A stretch of 64,000 bases of DNA from contig NC_135035.1 of the NCBI RefSeq assembly GCF_051020975.1, positions 11,160,001 through 11,224,000 on the forward strand. The letters run 5' to 3'. The translations under genes and the position numbers were made by a program. The notes beneath the pieces are model-generated. The model saw only the letters and a program-made list of their open reading frames with translations, was not told where the DNA came from and did not search any database. The DNA comes from Osmia lignaria lignaria (lineage: Eukaryota > Arthropoda > Insecta > Hymenoptera > Megachilidae). Position 1 is the stretch's first letter. Every line of letters begins with the position of its first letter. This document shows, piece by piece, positions 38,501 through 46,908 of the stretch.

Positions 38501-39933
38501 GACTCGATTCGATTCGACACGCTAAATGGAATTAACCACGATTTCTCAATTTACCGCGAATTTGTTATCCATTTTATCAGTTAAGCACACTTGATCGTAA
38601 TATATCTGCAATCGGATATCGATACAGCGGCTTACGTGCGAGCAACGAGCGCGATGTTGTTGCTACGTGTAACGACGACAACAAACATCGTAGTCGTTGG
38701 CCTACATTAATCCCAGACATATATGTATATCGTTTATACCGACGACTACCTACTTCCAACGATCGCCAAACAAAAGAACCGCGAATGGAAACGGCGCTCG
38801 AGCAAATCGAGGATGAATGCGCGATTGGTAGCAACCGTAATGAAATCTTGTCGAGCTTTTCTGCAAACTTTAATACTAGCTTTCTCATGACAGCACCTAA
38901 TACCTTGCGACTCTACCCGTTTCAAAACAATATTTCGTAAACACGAACGCGTGGCCGCTAATCGTTATGCGATTTCGCAAAATCTTTTAACCTTGGCGGT
39001 AATCGTTGAATATATACCTAGTTTAAAGTAACGTATACGTATGTAGATTACTACGTCGCGAAAAATAGCTAGACGAAAAGGCGAAAGAAATGAACTGTGT
39101 CGATGTAGAAGCACCGCACGCGACCCGATTCGACGATTTCTCTTCGGTGATTTCTTACGATCTAAAACTCATTCGGAACACGCACCGAAGCATCTTTGCG
39201 GATGCTTTTGGTCCTGGACCTTGCACAGTTTCGGAGTAACCGTGCTCGGAACCTTTTCTTCAACCTCTCCATCCGTTCCTCTGTCAAAGAAGCAACAGAA
39301 TTCTCGGGAAAGAGAGAGATAGAGACGGAGGTCGTAAAAGAGCATCGGCGCGCAAAGTCTCGACCTCGATCTCTCGCAGTAGGGGCACTTTCTTTCTCCG
39401 GTAGGGTCCAGGACCGAGAGTCGAGGGTGCCGCAGGCCCCTGAACCAATGTTCCACTGGTAGATCCTTTTTCTGTTTTTCATACTCCGACGACACGATCC
39501 CATTCGGGGCATTTTTACCCTATTTACGCTCGGTCTGGTTCGTTCGAGCGTTTGGCGTGTAAGTCGGGTATATGTAATCGTGAGGAAACGCAAGCGATTC
39601 GAAGCAGAACGAAGGAACGGTGATAATGGAGAGGGAAGGAAGGAAAGCGAACAATTTTAATTAGCCAAGTGGATCGGCGACCTAGCGAGGTCGTAGGAGG
39701 AACTCGGCGCTATCCTCCGAGTCGGAAGCGTAAAAATCGAGTAACCTGGTTACACAAAGAACCGACGAGATAGAATGTCGGCAAAGACTGGTCTCTTACC
39801 GTGCGAAAGGTTGTTCCTCGACCTCGTACAGCTCCTCGAGGGTCTGTTTCGAGAGAAGCCTCTCCAGCCTTTGGGGCGTGGGAGCGAGATGCCCTGGGAT
39901 GCTGGTAGTCTCGAACAGGCTATCCGCCGTCAT
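1526..39933 (-). CDS. Drak: Drak: DAP-kinase-related Ser/Thr kinase (STK17-type), whole spliced coding region
   Basis: Six exons (39933-39800, 10759-10547, 10322-10184, 4182-4056, 3662-3434, 2549-1526) join to 1866 nt, 621 residues plus TAG. The kinase domain is about residues 36-295: glycine loop near FARGKYATV (43-51), ATP lysine K66 in AAKF, helix-C glutamate E84 in HEVAVL, catalytic loop HLDIKPQN with D160 and K162, DFG at 181-183, GTPDYVAPE at 199-207 and SPFGGDTKQETF at 235-246. HLD in place of HRD and the GGDTKQETF block are typical of the DRAK/DAPK branch. Residues 296-621 are a Ser/Thr-rich tail with no recognised domain, and no calmodulin-binding, ankyrin or death domain is visible, which separates it from DAPK1. 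Fly Drak is known to promote phosphorylation of the myosin regulatory light chain and to act with Rok in epithelial morphogenesis; the same role here is inferred from homology. All five introns are GT..AG. Confidence 0.93.
2550..3433 (-). other. Drak intron 5
   Basis: GTGAGT..TTTTCCAG intron of 884 nt, phase 2. Apart from splice sites I see no other feature; the open frames on both strands are short and unremarkable. Confidence 0.9.
3434..3662 (-). CDS. Drak: Drak coding exon 5 (APE motif to subdomain X)
   Basis: The acceptor TTGTTTCAG precedes 3662 and the donor GTGAGT starts at 3433. It encodes APEVLNYEPISLATDMWSIG, the subdomain IX aspartate D219, the SPFGGDTKQETF insert characteristic of DRAKs, and helices up to LMVKDP. 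An asparagine codon is split AA|C with exon 6. Confidence 0.95.
3663..4055 (-). other. Drak intron 4
   Basis: GTGAGT..TTTCAG intron of 393 nt, phase 1, splitting the alanine of the APE motif. No further feature seen. Confidence 0.92.
4056..4182 (-). CDS. Drak: Drak coding exon 4 (catalytic loop end, DFG, activation segment)
   Basis: The acceptor TCTTTTCAG precedes 4182 and the donor GTGAGT starts at 4055. It encodes PQNLVLTG, then KLCDFGISR with the metal-binding D181, and the activation segment to GTPDYV. A single G is carried over to make the alanine codon of the APE motif with exon 5. Confidence 0.94.
4618..4725. repeat. Diverged direct repeat, copy 1
   Basis: Shares ordered blocks with 5102-5210: AGCGATCATTA, CACTTAATTAAA, GTAT, AATAAACGAC, CGTTC, GTAATCG and GCAATTAATCG, at nearly the same spacing. 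TAAT cores dominate the conserved blocks. Confidence 0.7.
4806..4825. repeat. Poly-A tract (A20)
   Basis: Twenty uninterrupted adenines followed by further A-rich sequence to about 4838. On the minus, transcribed strand it is a poly-U tract within intron 3. No element adjoining it is recognisable. Confidence 0.9.
5102..5210. repeat. Diverged direct repeat, copy 2
   Basis: Partner of 4618-4725, about 485 bp away in the same orientation. Similarity fades outside these limits. A further partial echo, TTTAATAAACGGC, occurs near 5250. Confidence 0.7.
6024..6051. repeat. Perfect 10-bp inverted repeat
   Basis: GGAACGGTCG and CGACCGTTCC separated by 8 nt; could form a small hairpin in intronic RNA. 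No function is evident. Confidence 0.6.
7985..8017. repeat. Two-copy 15-bp tandem (period 18)
   Basis: CGAACCGGAGGTGTG occurs at 7985 and again at 8003. Confidence 0.8.
10184..10322 (-). CDS. Drak: Drak coding exon 3 (hinge to catalytic loop)
   Basis: The acceptor CGTTCGCAG precedes 10322 and the donor GTGAGT starts at 10183. It encodes residues 116-162: APGGELQMILD after the hinge, helix E (RQVARLLKQILDGIAFLH) and the catalytic motif HLDIK. It ends exactly after the catalytic lysine codon, in phase 0. Confidence 0.93.
10323..10546 (-). other. Drak intron 2
   Basis: GTAAGT..CGCAG intron of 224 nt, phase 2, splitting the hinge leucine codon. Nothing else seen. Confidence 0.92.
10547..10759 (-). 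CDS. Drak: Drak coding exon 2 (kinase N-lobe)
   Basis: The acceptor TTGCTTGCAG ends at 10760 and the donor GTAAGT starts at 10546. The exon encodes residues 45-116: end of the glycine loop, the ATP-anchoring K66, the basic stretch RKRRRAQ, helix C with E84, and strands up to MVLVLEL around the gatekeeper and hinge. A leucine codon is split TT|G with exon 3. Confidence 0.93.
11796..12420. mobile_element. tRNA-like foldback repeat, copy A
   Basis: AT-rich island with four tRNA-like segments in alternating orientation (about 11796-11856 plus, 12067-12126 minus, 12135-12179 plus, 12275-12320 minus, the last degenerate). Each contains GGTTCAAATC(C/T), close to a Pol III B box. They are separated by poly-T/poly-A tracts and an AT-rich core (AATGATAAT...ATTATCATT). 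The unit 12021-12420 is repeated at 32517-32922. It resembles a tRNA-derived SINE arranged head to head, or a foldback/MITE-like element with tRNA-derived inverted repeats; no target-site duplication or protein was identified. Confidence 0.75.
12036..12217. repeat. Long hairpin-forming inverted repeat in copy A
   Basis: Arms 12067-12111 and 12135-12179 match at 43 of 45 positions around a 23-nt loop (12112-12134). The pairing continues outward through poly-A against poly-T and then ATTATCAT against ATGATAAT, giving arms of about 75-83 nt. Confidence 0.9.
19547..19585. repeat. (CAG)6 followed by AAG repeats
   Basis: Six CAG triplets, one CAA, then four to five AAG triplets. It lies in Drak intron 1, with no supported coding frame. 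Confidence 0.9.
24108..24138. repeat. Five-base tandem (GGCRA)n
   Basis: About six units alternating GGCAA and GGCGA. Confidence 0.85.
27643..27660. repeat. Near-perfect 18-bp palindrome
   Basis: AGCGCTGGCGCCAGTGCT, one mismatch from perfect two-fold symmetry. Confidence 0.6.
29656..29678. repeat. Perfect 11-bp inverted repeat with 1-nt spacer
   Basis: ACTCGAGCAAG, T, CTTGCTCGAGT. Dyad symmetry of this length suits a dimeric protein-binding site, but no family is recognised. Confidence 0.7.
32517..32922. mobile_element. tRNA-like foldback repeat, copy B
   Basis: Closely matches 12021-12420 from TTCAAAAAGAGAC to GGGGGTATAGG, including the AATTAGCCGTCTG tail motif. It contains three tRNA-like segments (minus 32576-32620, plus 32644-32688, minus about 32775-32820). 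Both copies lie in Drak intron 1 in the same orientation, about 20.5 kb apart. Differences are scattered substitutions plus different A/T tract lengths, so this is an interspersed repeat rather than an assembly artefact. Confidence 0.8.
32576..32688. repeat. Hairpin-forming inverted repeat in copy B
   Basis: Arms 32576-32620 and 32644-32688 match at 42 of 45 positions around a 23-nt loop that differs from copy A only in its last base. Confidence 0.9.
34453..34476. repeat. (CGAAA)4 microsatellite
   Basis: Four CGAAA units and a partial fifth (CGAA). Confidence 0.9.
39800..39933 (-). CDS. Drak: Drak coding exon 1 (start codon, residues 1-44 plus 2 nt)
   Basis: ATG at 39933-39931 in context CAGCC-ATG-A; an in-frame TGA lies 27 nt upstream, so translation cannot start earlier on an unspliced leader. 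The exon encodes an N-terminal segment ending YEVEEQPFA plus the first two bases (CG) of an arginine codon, then the donor GTAAGA at 39799. Joined to exon 2 it gives FARGKYATVRR, as in fly Drak. The segment before YEVEEQPF is predicted helical and charged (RLERLLSKQTLEELYE). Although only 134 nt long and 29 kb from the next exon, its phase (2) and the kinase continuity make it secure. Confidence 0.88.
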
Positions 39934-41110
39934 GGCTGGTGCCGGCGTGACGGTGCGTCAATTGGAGAAGAAGCAAAGAAGGTACACACGATGCGATAAT
40001 CCCAAATTTCCTTCTGGCCGTACGAGTCACACAAGATAAAGAATACGATTCTCACTAGTACCGATCACAGCCAGCTATCTTTTCTGTTGCTGGCACACGT
40101 GTAAATATCCGTAACGTGTGTGTATATATGTATATGTATTAGAGATAATAAAAAAAAAAAAACGAAAGGTGTTTTCTGCTTCGGTCACTACGTTTCCACG
40201 GCCTACGGTTTACTCGCGCCGACAACGCAACGGCGAACGAATCACCACGTCACTGTCGCGGCTAGAGGCACGCATTTCCGAATCAAAAAATCCTCCTGCG
40301 TCTCGCACGGTGGTCGCAAGCCACGAATCTCGAAGTGCACGCACCGATCGCGAAACGAGGCACGCGCTTCTATCGTGCGAGCCTTATCACGCGCGACCAC
40401 TTCTCGCCACGGTTAACCAACAATTGAACCTTCCGCCGCGGCTTTGCGCGATCCCCACTCTTCGTTCTCGAGCCCCTTCGCTATCTCCAACGTGGTGGGG
40501 GAAAATATCTCCCCTCTCGTAGTCGTCCGACACGGTGACAGTACCGAGTAGACCCGACCCGAACCGAAACTACCCGACCAACTAACTTACTCTCTCACAA
40601 CTACATTGAAAACCAGCAAGAAAGACATCCATGCACCGACCGACCGACCGACCGTTTCCTCCTCTTTCTCTCCCTCTCTTTTTATTTCAGCTTCTCTACA
40701 CGATTCACCATGCACCTTTCCTTTGCGTTTCTCTTTCGCTCTTTCTCTCTTTTACCCCTACTATTAGTTGCCTTACAATCCAAAGCCACTGGACGATTAA
40801 CGAAATAATAATCGATTACGCGTCTCGCGAACTTCAACATCTCGAGCATCTCGAACCGTTCCCATTTTTGCCGGAGATTTCAATGCCGCGCTTTTCGCTC
40901 GAAACGCGCGACACCCTTTCCTTGAGAAACGCGAGCGTGAACGCTACCGCGCGACACGCGAATTTCATTCTTTTTTCTTTCTCTCTATCTTTGCGTTTCC
41001 CTCGTACACAGCATGTTCGCGATGCATCGCTAACGAGTAAACGGAATTTTTCTCGAGCTAGCAAACTCTCCGAGCGCCAGCAGGCTTGTAAAGCGTGCCA
41101 GCATCTTGTC
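39934..41110 (-). promoter_or_regulatory. Probable Drak 5' leader and promoter region
   Basis: Sequence directly upstream of the Drak ATG. On the minus strand it is rich in GA and purine tracts (roughly 40640-40770 and 40970-41000), a common composition for insect promoters and paused initiation regions. A donor-like site GAGA|GTAAGT at 40591/40590 and a first downstream AG after a pyrimidine run (CACCAG at 39936) would define a 5'-UTR intron ending two bases before the ATG. No TATA box with correctly spaced initiator was identified. TSS position unknown. Confidence 0.35.
40635..40654. repeat. (ACCG)5 microsatellite
   Basis: Five perfect ACCG units within the presumed Drak leader/promoter; CGGT on the transcribed strand. 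Confidence 0.9.
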
Positions 41111-42410
41111 AACCATCGTACACGTGATTATAGCGAGTGAGCATGAATAATTGAATGCATAATTTATCGATTTCGCGGGGAAAGAGCAGCAACGGTAGCG
41201 GCAGCGAACGAGCCGGAGAAAGAGAGGGGCCGCGATCGCAGAACTATGCAACCTCTGCATTATAGATCTCCTAATAAGTCGGTGCTGCTTCCAGAGCCAA
41301 GATAAATCGGCTGATTTCGATCGTTGTCTAGTTTTCCAAACGAAATGCGAGGAAAATTGGATAGAAACACGTAATATCCTATTAAGAAATTTGACCGGTC
41401 GACGAATAATTTCTCGGACGCGTTTCTCAACAGGATCTTGTGAAACTCTCGAGCGAGTTTCTTAATCAAGTTATCTTGCATTTTCGATGCGCCTACCTGA
41501 CGCAATTAACGCATACCCTCGGGATAATGTTTCCGTTCGAATCCGATAGATTTGTGGAATACGACGTCTCGAGAATATCTGGTCGCACCGGAATCAAGTA
41601 GGTTACAGATAGTGCAGAAGCGAGATTGCACCGGTTAATAGACTTTCGGTGGCAAAAGCTGTTTCTCGCGACTTATCTAAATCCTACTGGAACGTTGGCC
41701 ACCCATCTCGATTGGAAATCCTACCGTTCCCTCTGAAACTCGAACGGAACGACGATCCAATAAAACTCATCACCTTCGATTAACCGTGGATTATGCAGGT
41801 ATCGCGATGCGGATGGATATTTTACGGCGAATTTATGCTCCGTCCAAGTATTAATGGAAAACAGGAAAATGTATAAAGAACGAGACGGAAACTCGAAGAT
41901 TAAGAACTTATCTCGGACGAAGGACTTTCGAGAAGATAATCAAGGACAGCAAATACACCGTGGAAACGATTTTAACAAGATATTGTCAATGCTTGTCAAA
42001 CGAAACGAAAATACACGCTAGTCTAGCAGTATTATTACAACTCGATGATGATGCGTAGCTGATTCATCGAGCGGCGGGTAATCTACAACCAGTTTTCTAG
42101 GATAGCAGTCGTAATCGATGATCCTGCGGTGCGTTGCGGCACACGCTGTATCATCGAGTCGAGAAAATGAAACGCTGCGCCACGTCGTTTCCTTCTCCGA
42201 TACTTATTTCACAAACACGAGAGACCATTAATACGATCGGCTACAGTGACCGCTCGAATATCGCTCCGATTTGAAGTCCGCTCCATCTTGACATTGCGAA
42301 CAGACGATGATGGTCCGATCGAGCGCAACTTCCCTTCGAAGGACGGACGGTCGAAGAGGTCGCGGCATGGAGAAAATTCTGGTAACTTTCCCTCCTACGC
42401 ATCGACCGTA

Positions 42411-42430
42411 AGGAAAGGTGAGGAAAGGTG
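42411..42430. repeat. 10-bp tandem, two perfect copies
   Basis: AGGAAAGGTG twice, followed by related AGGAGAGG sequence. Confidence 0.85.
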
Positions 42431-42518
42431 AGGAGAGGAGAGAAAAAGGCACTGGCATGCGAGAGAGCCTTTCTAATCCGTTCAGAGAGTTGATGTTTTC
42501 GCAGCAGCTAGTACTTAC

Positions 42519-42578
42519 AAAAGATGGTAACGGAGTGCTGCCTAGCAGAAGGGGCAAGGACGGCCGAGGCCGAACGAG
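42519..42578 (-). other. Candidate 60-nt exon
   Basis: On the minus strand a long pyrimidine tract (CTCTTTCTTTCTCT) is followed, after a further pyrimidine-rich stretch, by GTTGCTCAG; 60 nt later comes a strong donor, TTTT|GTAAGTAC. One frame is open across it (starts LVRPRPSLP) but has no recognisable motif. It could equally be an untranslated exon. Confidence 0.25.
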
Positions 42579-44814
42579 CTGAGCAACATGGCAGGAAGTC
42601 GAGTCAGAGAAAGAAAGAGACTAACACTTACTGCTATGTAGCCACCGTTTTGCCTACGCTTCCCAGACCATTCTATACAGTGTACAACCTCGTTCCAAAG
42701 CCAGACTAAATAACGCATGTTCGATCGATAGAGAACTCGCGCAACCTTCGCTTGAAAGAATAACCGAGTACCTAGATCGTACCTAGATCGTTCAAGTTAA
42801 ACAGGGAAATTAACCGATATCGAAAAATAAAAAATGCTTCATAATCTACTGGTATCTTTTCCCACGTGCTTGTTTCTTGAAAACAGTTCAAGAACAAACT
42901 GAAACATAGCGAGCAAACTAGGTGATTATCATTTGAAGCATAAAACAGACACGATCTCTGCTGATGTACCCTGGAAATACTCAGCTTCGTGGCATACATT
43001 ATCGTTGCTTATCGCAGGGACTGATAGCTAGCGTGTGCCGCTCAGCCTAAGATTCGTACGAGTCTCCATCGTTTCCAGAAGTCTTTTTTCTTATCACGAG
43101 ATAAACAGCAATCGCACAAATCAAACACTCGGAATTTGATCAACGTTTCTTACAGCGTATCGCAAAACGAACCCAATTTTCGAACCGAGCCATTGAACCT
43201 ACTACTCCATTTCAACCTCCCATACGAGAGTTCCATTCTAGCACGCGAGAATCGTGTTTTATGTTTGGAAATATATGCCAGAATCTCGGTAAGTGGCCTG
43301 TTACAGCCTTCTGAAAAGCTGCCTCCTTTATGCGACGTTGGAATCTTTGTGCGGCCTTGCCAGCAAACTTCGAGAATCTGTTCCGGATCCTTTGTCCGAC
43401 CGTCCCTACGGGCAGCTTCCTTTCTGAGTTTGCAAAAGGCGATAAGGCTCCAGATGTCGTAACGTTGTTCCTCGAACAGCCCTTTTAAGCGCACGCGTTT
43501 ACTTAACCACGGATCTTCGATAGAGATCAGCATGAGTTTCCCAGAAAACCAATTTGTTCTTGTCTAAGAGGATAAGAGGATGATGACGCTCGTTGAGAAT
43601 TTCTTGACTATAATCAGCTTGTAGGTTATTCTTAAATTGATAATCGAGTGACAAACGCGTAATTTACACTTCAAAGTACAGCCAATCGAAATCCTTTCCT
43701 ACAAAGAACTGTTTGCGTCGGTCTGTTCAACGTTGAAGAGTTTTCGTCAGACCGTCAGGCAATGCTGTATACCCCATTCAGTCAAACGTGCCGTGCTCGA
43801 ACAGAACCATAAACGAAGTCAGGATTAATGCGTGTCTGCGTTGCGTTCGTAAAAGCGGGAGCACGAGTTTTCCTCCCACCCTCGCAAAGAGATTTATGCT
43901 GCCATTCGTGACAAAAGTTATTGTTCCCATAAGGCTTTCTACGTTCCCCACGTGTTCGTAAACATAGGACAAATGAGTATGCTGTGCACGCCATCAAGTA
44001 TACCATCGAATAATTGTTTTTTACATCTAGGATCGTGCAAAAATTTTATCGATGTTATCGTTTCAACAACATCGATCCCCGTCTTTCTTCGACGATCCGT
44101 TGCCAGCCAAGAATTTCCTACTTCCTTCGACATACCTACGTACCTACCTCCGTTCGGAGTTATTTGTATTCAAGACACCTTTTGCTCGAAGGTAAATTCA
44201 AGCAGGAAATGCGTGATTATAATCCATTTCCGAAGGAAATAAAAATATCGTGGGAATGTTACACCCTCGTGAAAGTTTCGTATAATCATATTTGTATCGC
44301 GATGGCTGTAAAAGTATGCCAGAATTGATCGAAATTCATTGGAAAGGACACGCCTGGTCGGGGTTAAAGTTCTATTGCGTGCAAACGCTTCCAGACGTGT
44401 GCACACGCCCATACATTGAGCGAAACGACCCTCCCGAGGGTGCGAAAAGGGAGCACGAGCGTAATGGAAGCGAACTGGTGCTCGTGCAACTGGATCACAT
44501 ATGCCTCCTACTCGGATGCTACTATATTTATAAATATGCGAGCTTGTACGCGTGTCAGAAAGCAGGAAGAGGGTAACAGCGCAACGACACAAAGGAGTTA
44601 ATTGCATTGTCCGGTGACTTGCATGGTTTACATGGCCGTTGGCCTGGAAACAGTTATTCGTATCCTAGGATATGTGTGGAAACATTTAGTACTCTCTGGG
44701 GAATCTGTATTGGAAACGCTCGTTGACGGTTACTTCGACCAAGTTGCTTCCCGCAAAATTAAGGGGAACTCTGTTATTTCAGAGTTTCTTTCCATTAGGG
44801 ATACTTTTACTCAG

Positions 44815-44836
44815 GGGGTTAATTGCAATTATCCCC
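44815..44836. promoter_or_regulatory. 22-bp near-palindrome containing TAATTGCAATTA
   Basis: GGGGTTAATTG and CAATTATCCCC are inverted with one mismatch. The core TAAT-TGCA-ATTA has the spacing of a dimeric paired-class homeodomain site (P4 type). Occupancy is inference only. Confidence 0.3.
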
Positions 44837-46707
44837 AATGAACAAAGACGTTTGTGCAAAAAATTGTTCGCACAGATGGAAAAAACACCGATACAAACTC
44901 TTTGTCGATTTACCTCTGTTAACGACGTTTCATAGACCGTGGTAGGCTGAAAAACGCTATCATTGGAAAAAATGTTTCCACATACATAGCTCTCCCTTTT
45001 GTCGAACCCCCCTCGCGATATGTCTAGACGGTGGCACATCTCTCGTCAAAGCAATACGTTTATCCTGGTGTTTTTGTATCAAAGACCTAGCTACCTCTTT
45101 GACGCTGGCTTTTGTTAGCAAATGCATACACGTTTGATCGATACTGGACGCAGAGGTTATCAAACGAGGTTCTAAACGAACTTAAAAACTTTTCCTCGAA
45201 TACGAGATACATATCACTATTCGAATCTGAAGATAAAGACAAACGAATCGCGTAATTTTGTTCACGTTTGTACCGTGCTTTCGAGTGACTCTGATTTTCG
45301 ACTGGATATTGCGACTCGTGTCAAGGTTAATATTCGCTCGAAATTTAAATGGACGCATGAAACGATTGCAAAATCGCCGTTTATTATCCGTATTCAAATG
45401 AAACGACAAAGTGTCTTGACGCAACGACAATGTGATTTATTATTCCCGCAAAGAGGACGTGACGCTTCCCTTTCGTCGCAGTTACCATATGATGCAACGA
45501 AAGGAATTGCTTGAACATTACGCGTGCATGTGGTAAATGTACAAGTTGGCACGGGTCGTTATTAGATTAACCGGAAGTGAAAACCTCAACGAAGGACTTG
45601 GTACCGCAACGAAAAATAGTAATTACCTGGCCGTGGCGTTGGTCAACAGAAACGAGATTTCGTTCTGCAGTAAATCATCGTAAAACGTTTAAGCGCGGTG
45701 AAAGTATTTTTTAAGAGCGAGCATGCCCTTAAAATAACCGGGCAAAGTAACACATGGGGATATCAGAGAAGGGCAGCAGATGTTGTCCGTGCGAATGCAT
45801 AGTTCGAGGTCGACTGTTGCCTGCATAATGAGAGGAGCCTGTGCTATGTCTGGCGCAGTGTAATCCGTTCCACGTGTCCGTAAGAGGATCTCTTTGGCGG
45901 TATAATCAGTCAGTAGTCTAACTTCAGATTACATAAGGCGACGCGTTTTTTACGTACTTTCTATGCTGCATAGAGAAAACTGAACATAGAGAGGTCCGGA
46001 CGGATTCTTGATATGGATGTACAACGAAGGAGGGTGCGGGGCGCGACTCGGTACCAAAGGAATAAATTGTAAGACAGGAGGCGAGCTAGGTGCTCCATGT
46101 TTGTCGTTTCCGCTATACGATGCGACGTTGAGTTAGGGGACCGTGTTGGAATCACCTGTCGCCAGGGACTCGATAAGAGATTGCGATGCTCCTGTGCATC
46201 GTGCATGGTGTAAATTACAAATTATAATGGATGATCGTGTGGCTGTTTTAAAGAGTGGCTCTAACGCGTTCTCGATAACATAACCGACGCAATCTATTTC
46301 CGGCTACACGAGCCAGAGGCGCCAGACATTAGGCATTCCACCTCCGTCTATGCTCGTTTGTGATCGGTTACTGACTTATCGTTAGACTTAGACCGAGAAC
46401 GTATAACACGTGCGTCCCTGTGCGATGCAACTCCCTGTCACTCGGCTGGTTTTCCGATTAATTCCACGCGGCTCGCAAAGGAAGTGTACTGAAGTCGGAT
46501 ATATGGCGCCATGCGTCGTCGGGAATATCTCGCGTCTGAATCACTCGGCTCGTGCTTTCCTCGATGTACGTTTGTCTTGTCTCCGTTCGGACGATTGATC
46601 TACACAAGGGATAATTTCGGAGAGAAAGATTTTTCATAGCGAACGTTGATCCAATTCGGGATATTGGTCGCGTCGAAAGGAACGCGTTTAGAAGTGGTGG
46701 ACGGAAC

Positions 46708-46908
46708 CTAAATAGGAAGTGCGTCCGAACGCTGGACGATGACGGTGTCCGCGATGGTCGCGTCCACGGCCGCGATCGGGCTGATTTCAGCAGCTGCTAG
46801 AATTTGAGCGGACATACTCATCGTCCCACCTAAAATTACGCAACCGTATTTAGCGAGGTGATTCAACCAGAGGGCCAGAGCCAGGAGACAAACTCTCTTG
46901 CTCGGGAG
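46708..46908 (-). other. Candidate C-terminal coding exon, unknown protein
   Basis: A frame open for 66 codons and ending in TAG reads as a smooth hydrophobic segment (LLALALWLNHLAKYG) followed by SAQILAAAEISPIAAVDAT and a polar C-terminus ending RSDALPI. From the internal ATG onward 28 of 37 codons start with a purine, a coding-like bias, though the antisense frame shows a similar pattern. The acceptor options near 46909 have no good pyrimidine tract. Not recognised. Confidence 0.25.

Larger units (their letters stand above)
10760..39799 (-). other. Drak intron 1 (29 kb)
   Basis: GTAAGA..TTGCAG intron of 29,040 nt, phase 2. It carries both copies of the tRNA-like foldback repeat, several microsatellites and short palindromes. 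Many open frames of 60-227 codons occur on both strands, as expected for GC-moderate, stop-poor sequence. None has a recognisable domain or consistent splice context, so I call no nested gene. Intronic enhancers or noncoding transcripts are possible but not demonstrable from the sequence alone. Confidence 0.85.

Noticed and set aside
40069..40086. ATCACAGCCAGC resembling the miR-2 family seed
   Set aside because: The first base and 3' portion differ and flanking sequence does not form a miR-2-like precursor hairpin.
43150..43533. 127-codon minus-strand frame considered as a transposon remnant
   Set aside because: No transposase, reverse transcriptase or zinc-finger motif could be recognised and codon-position bias is weak.
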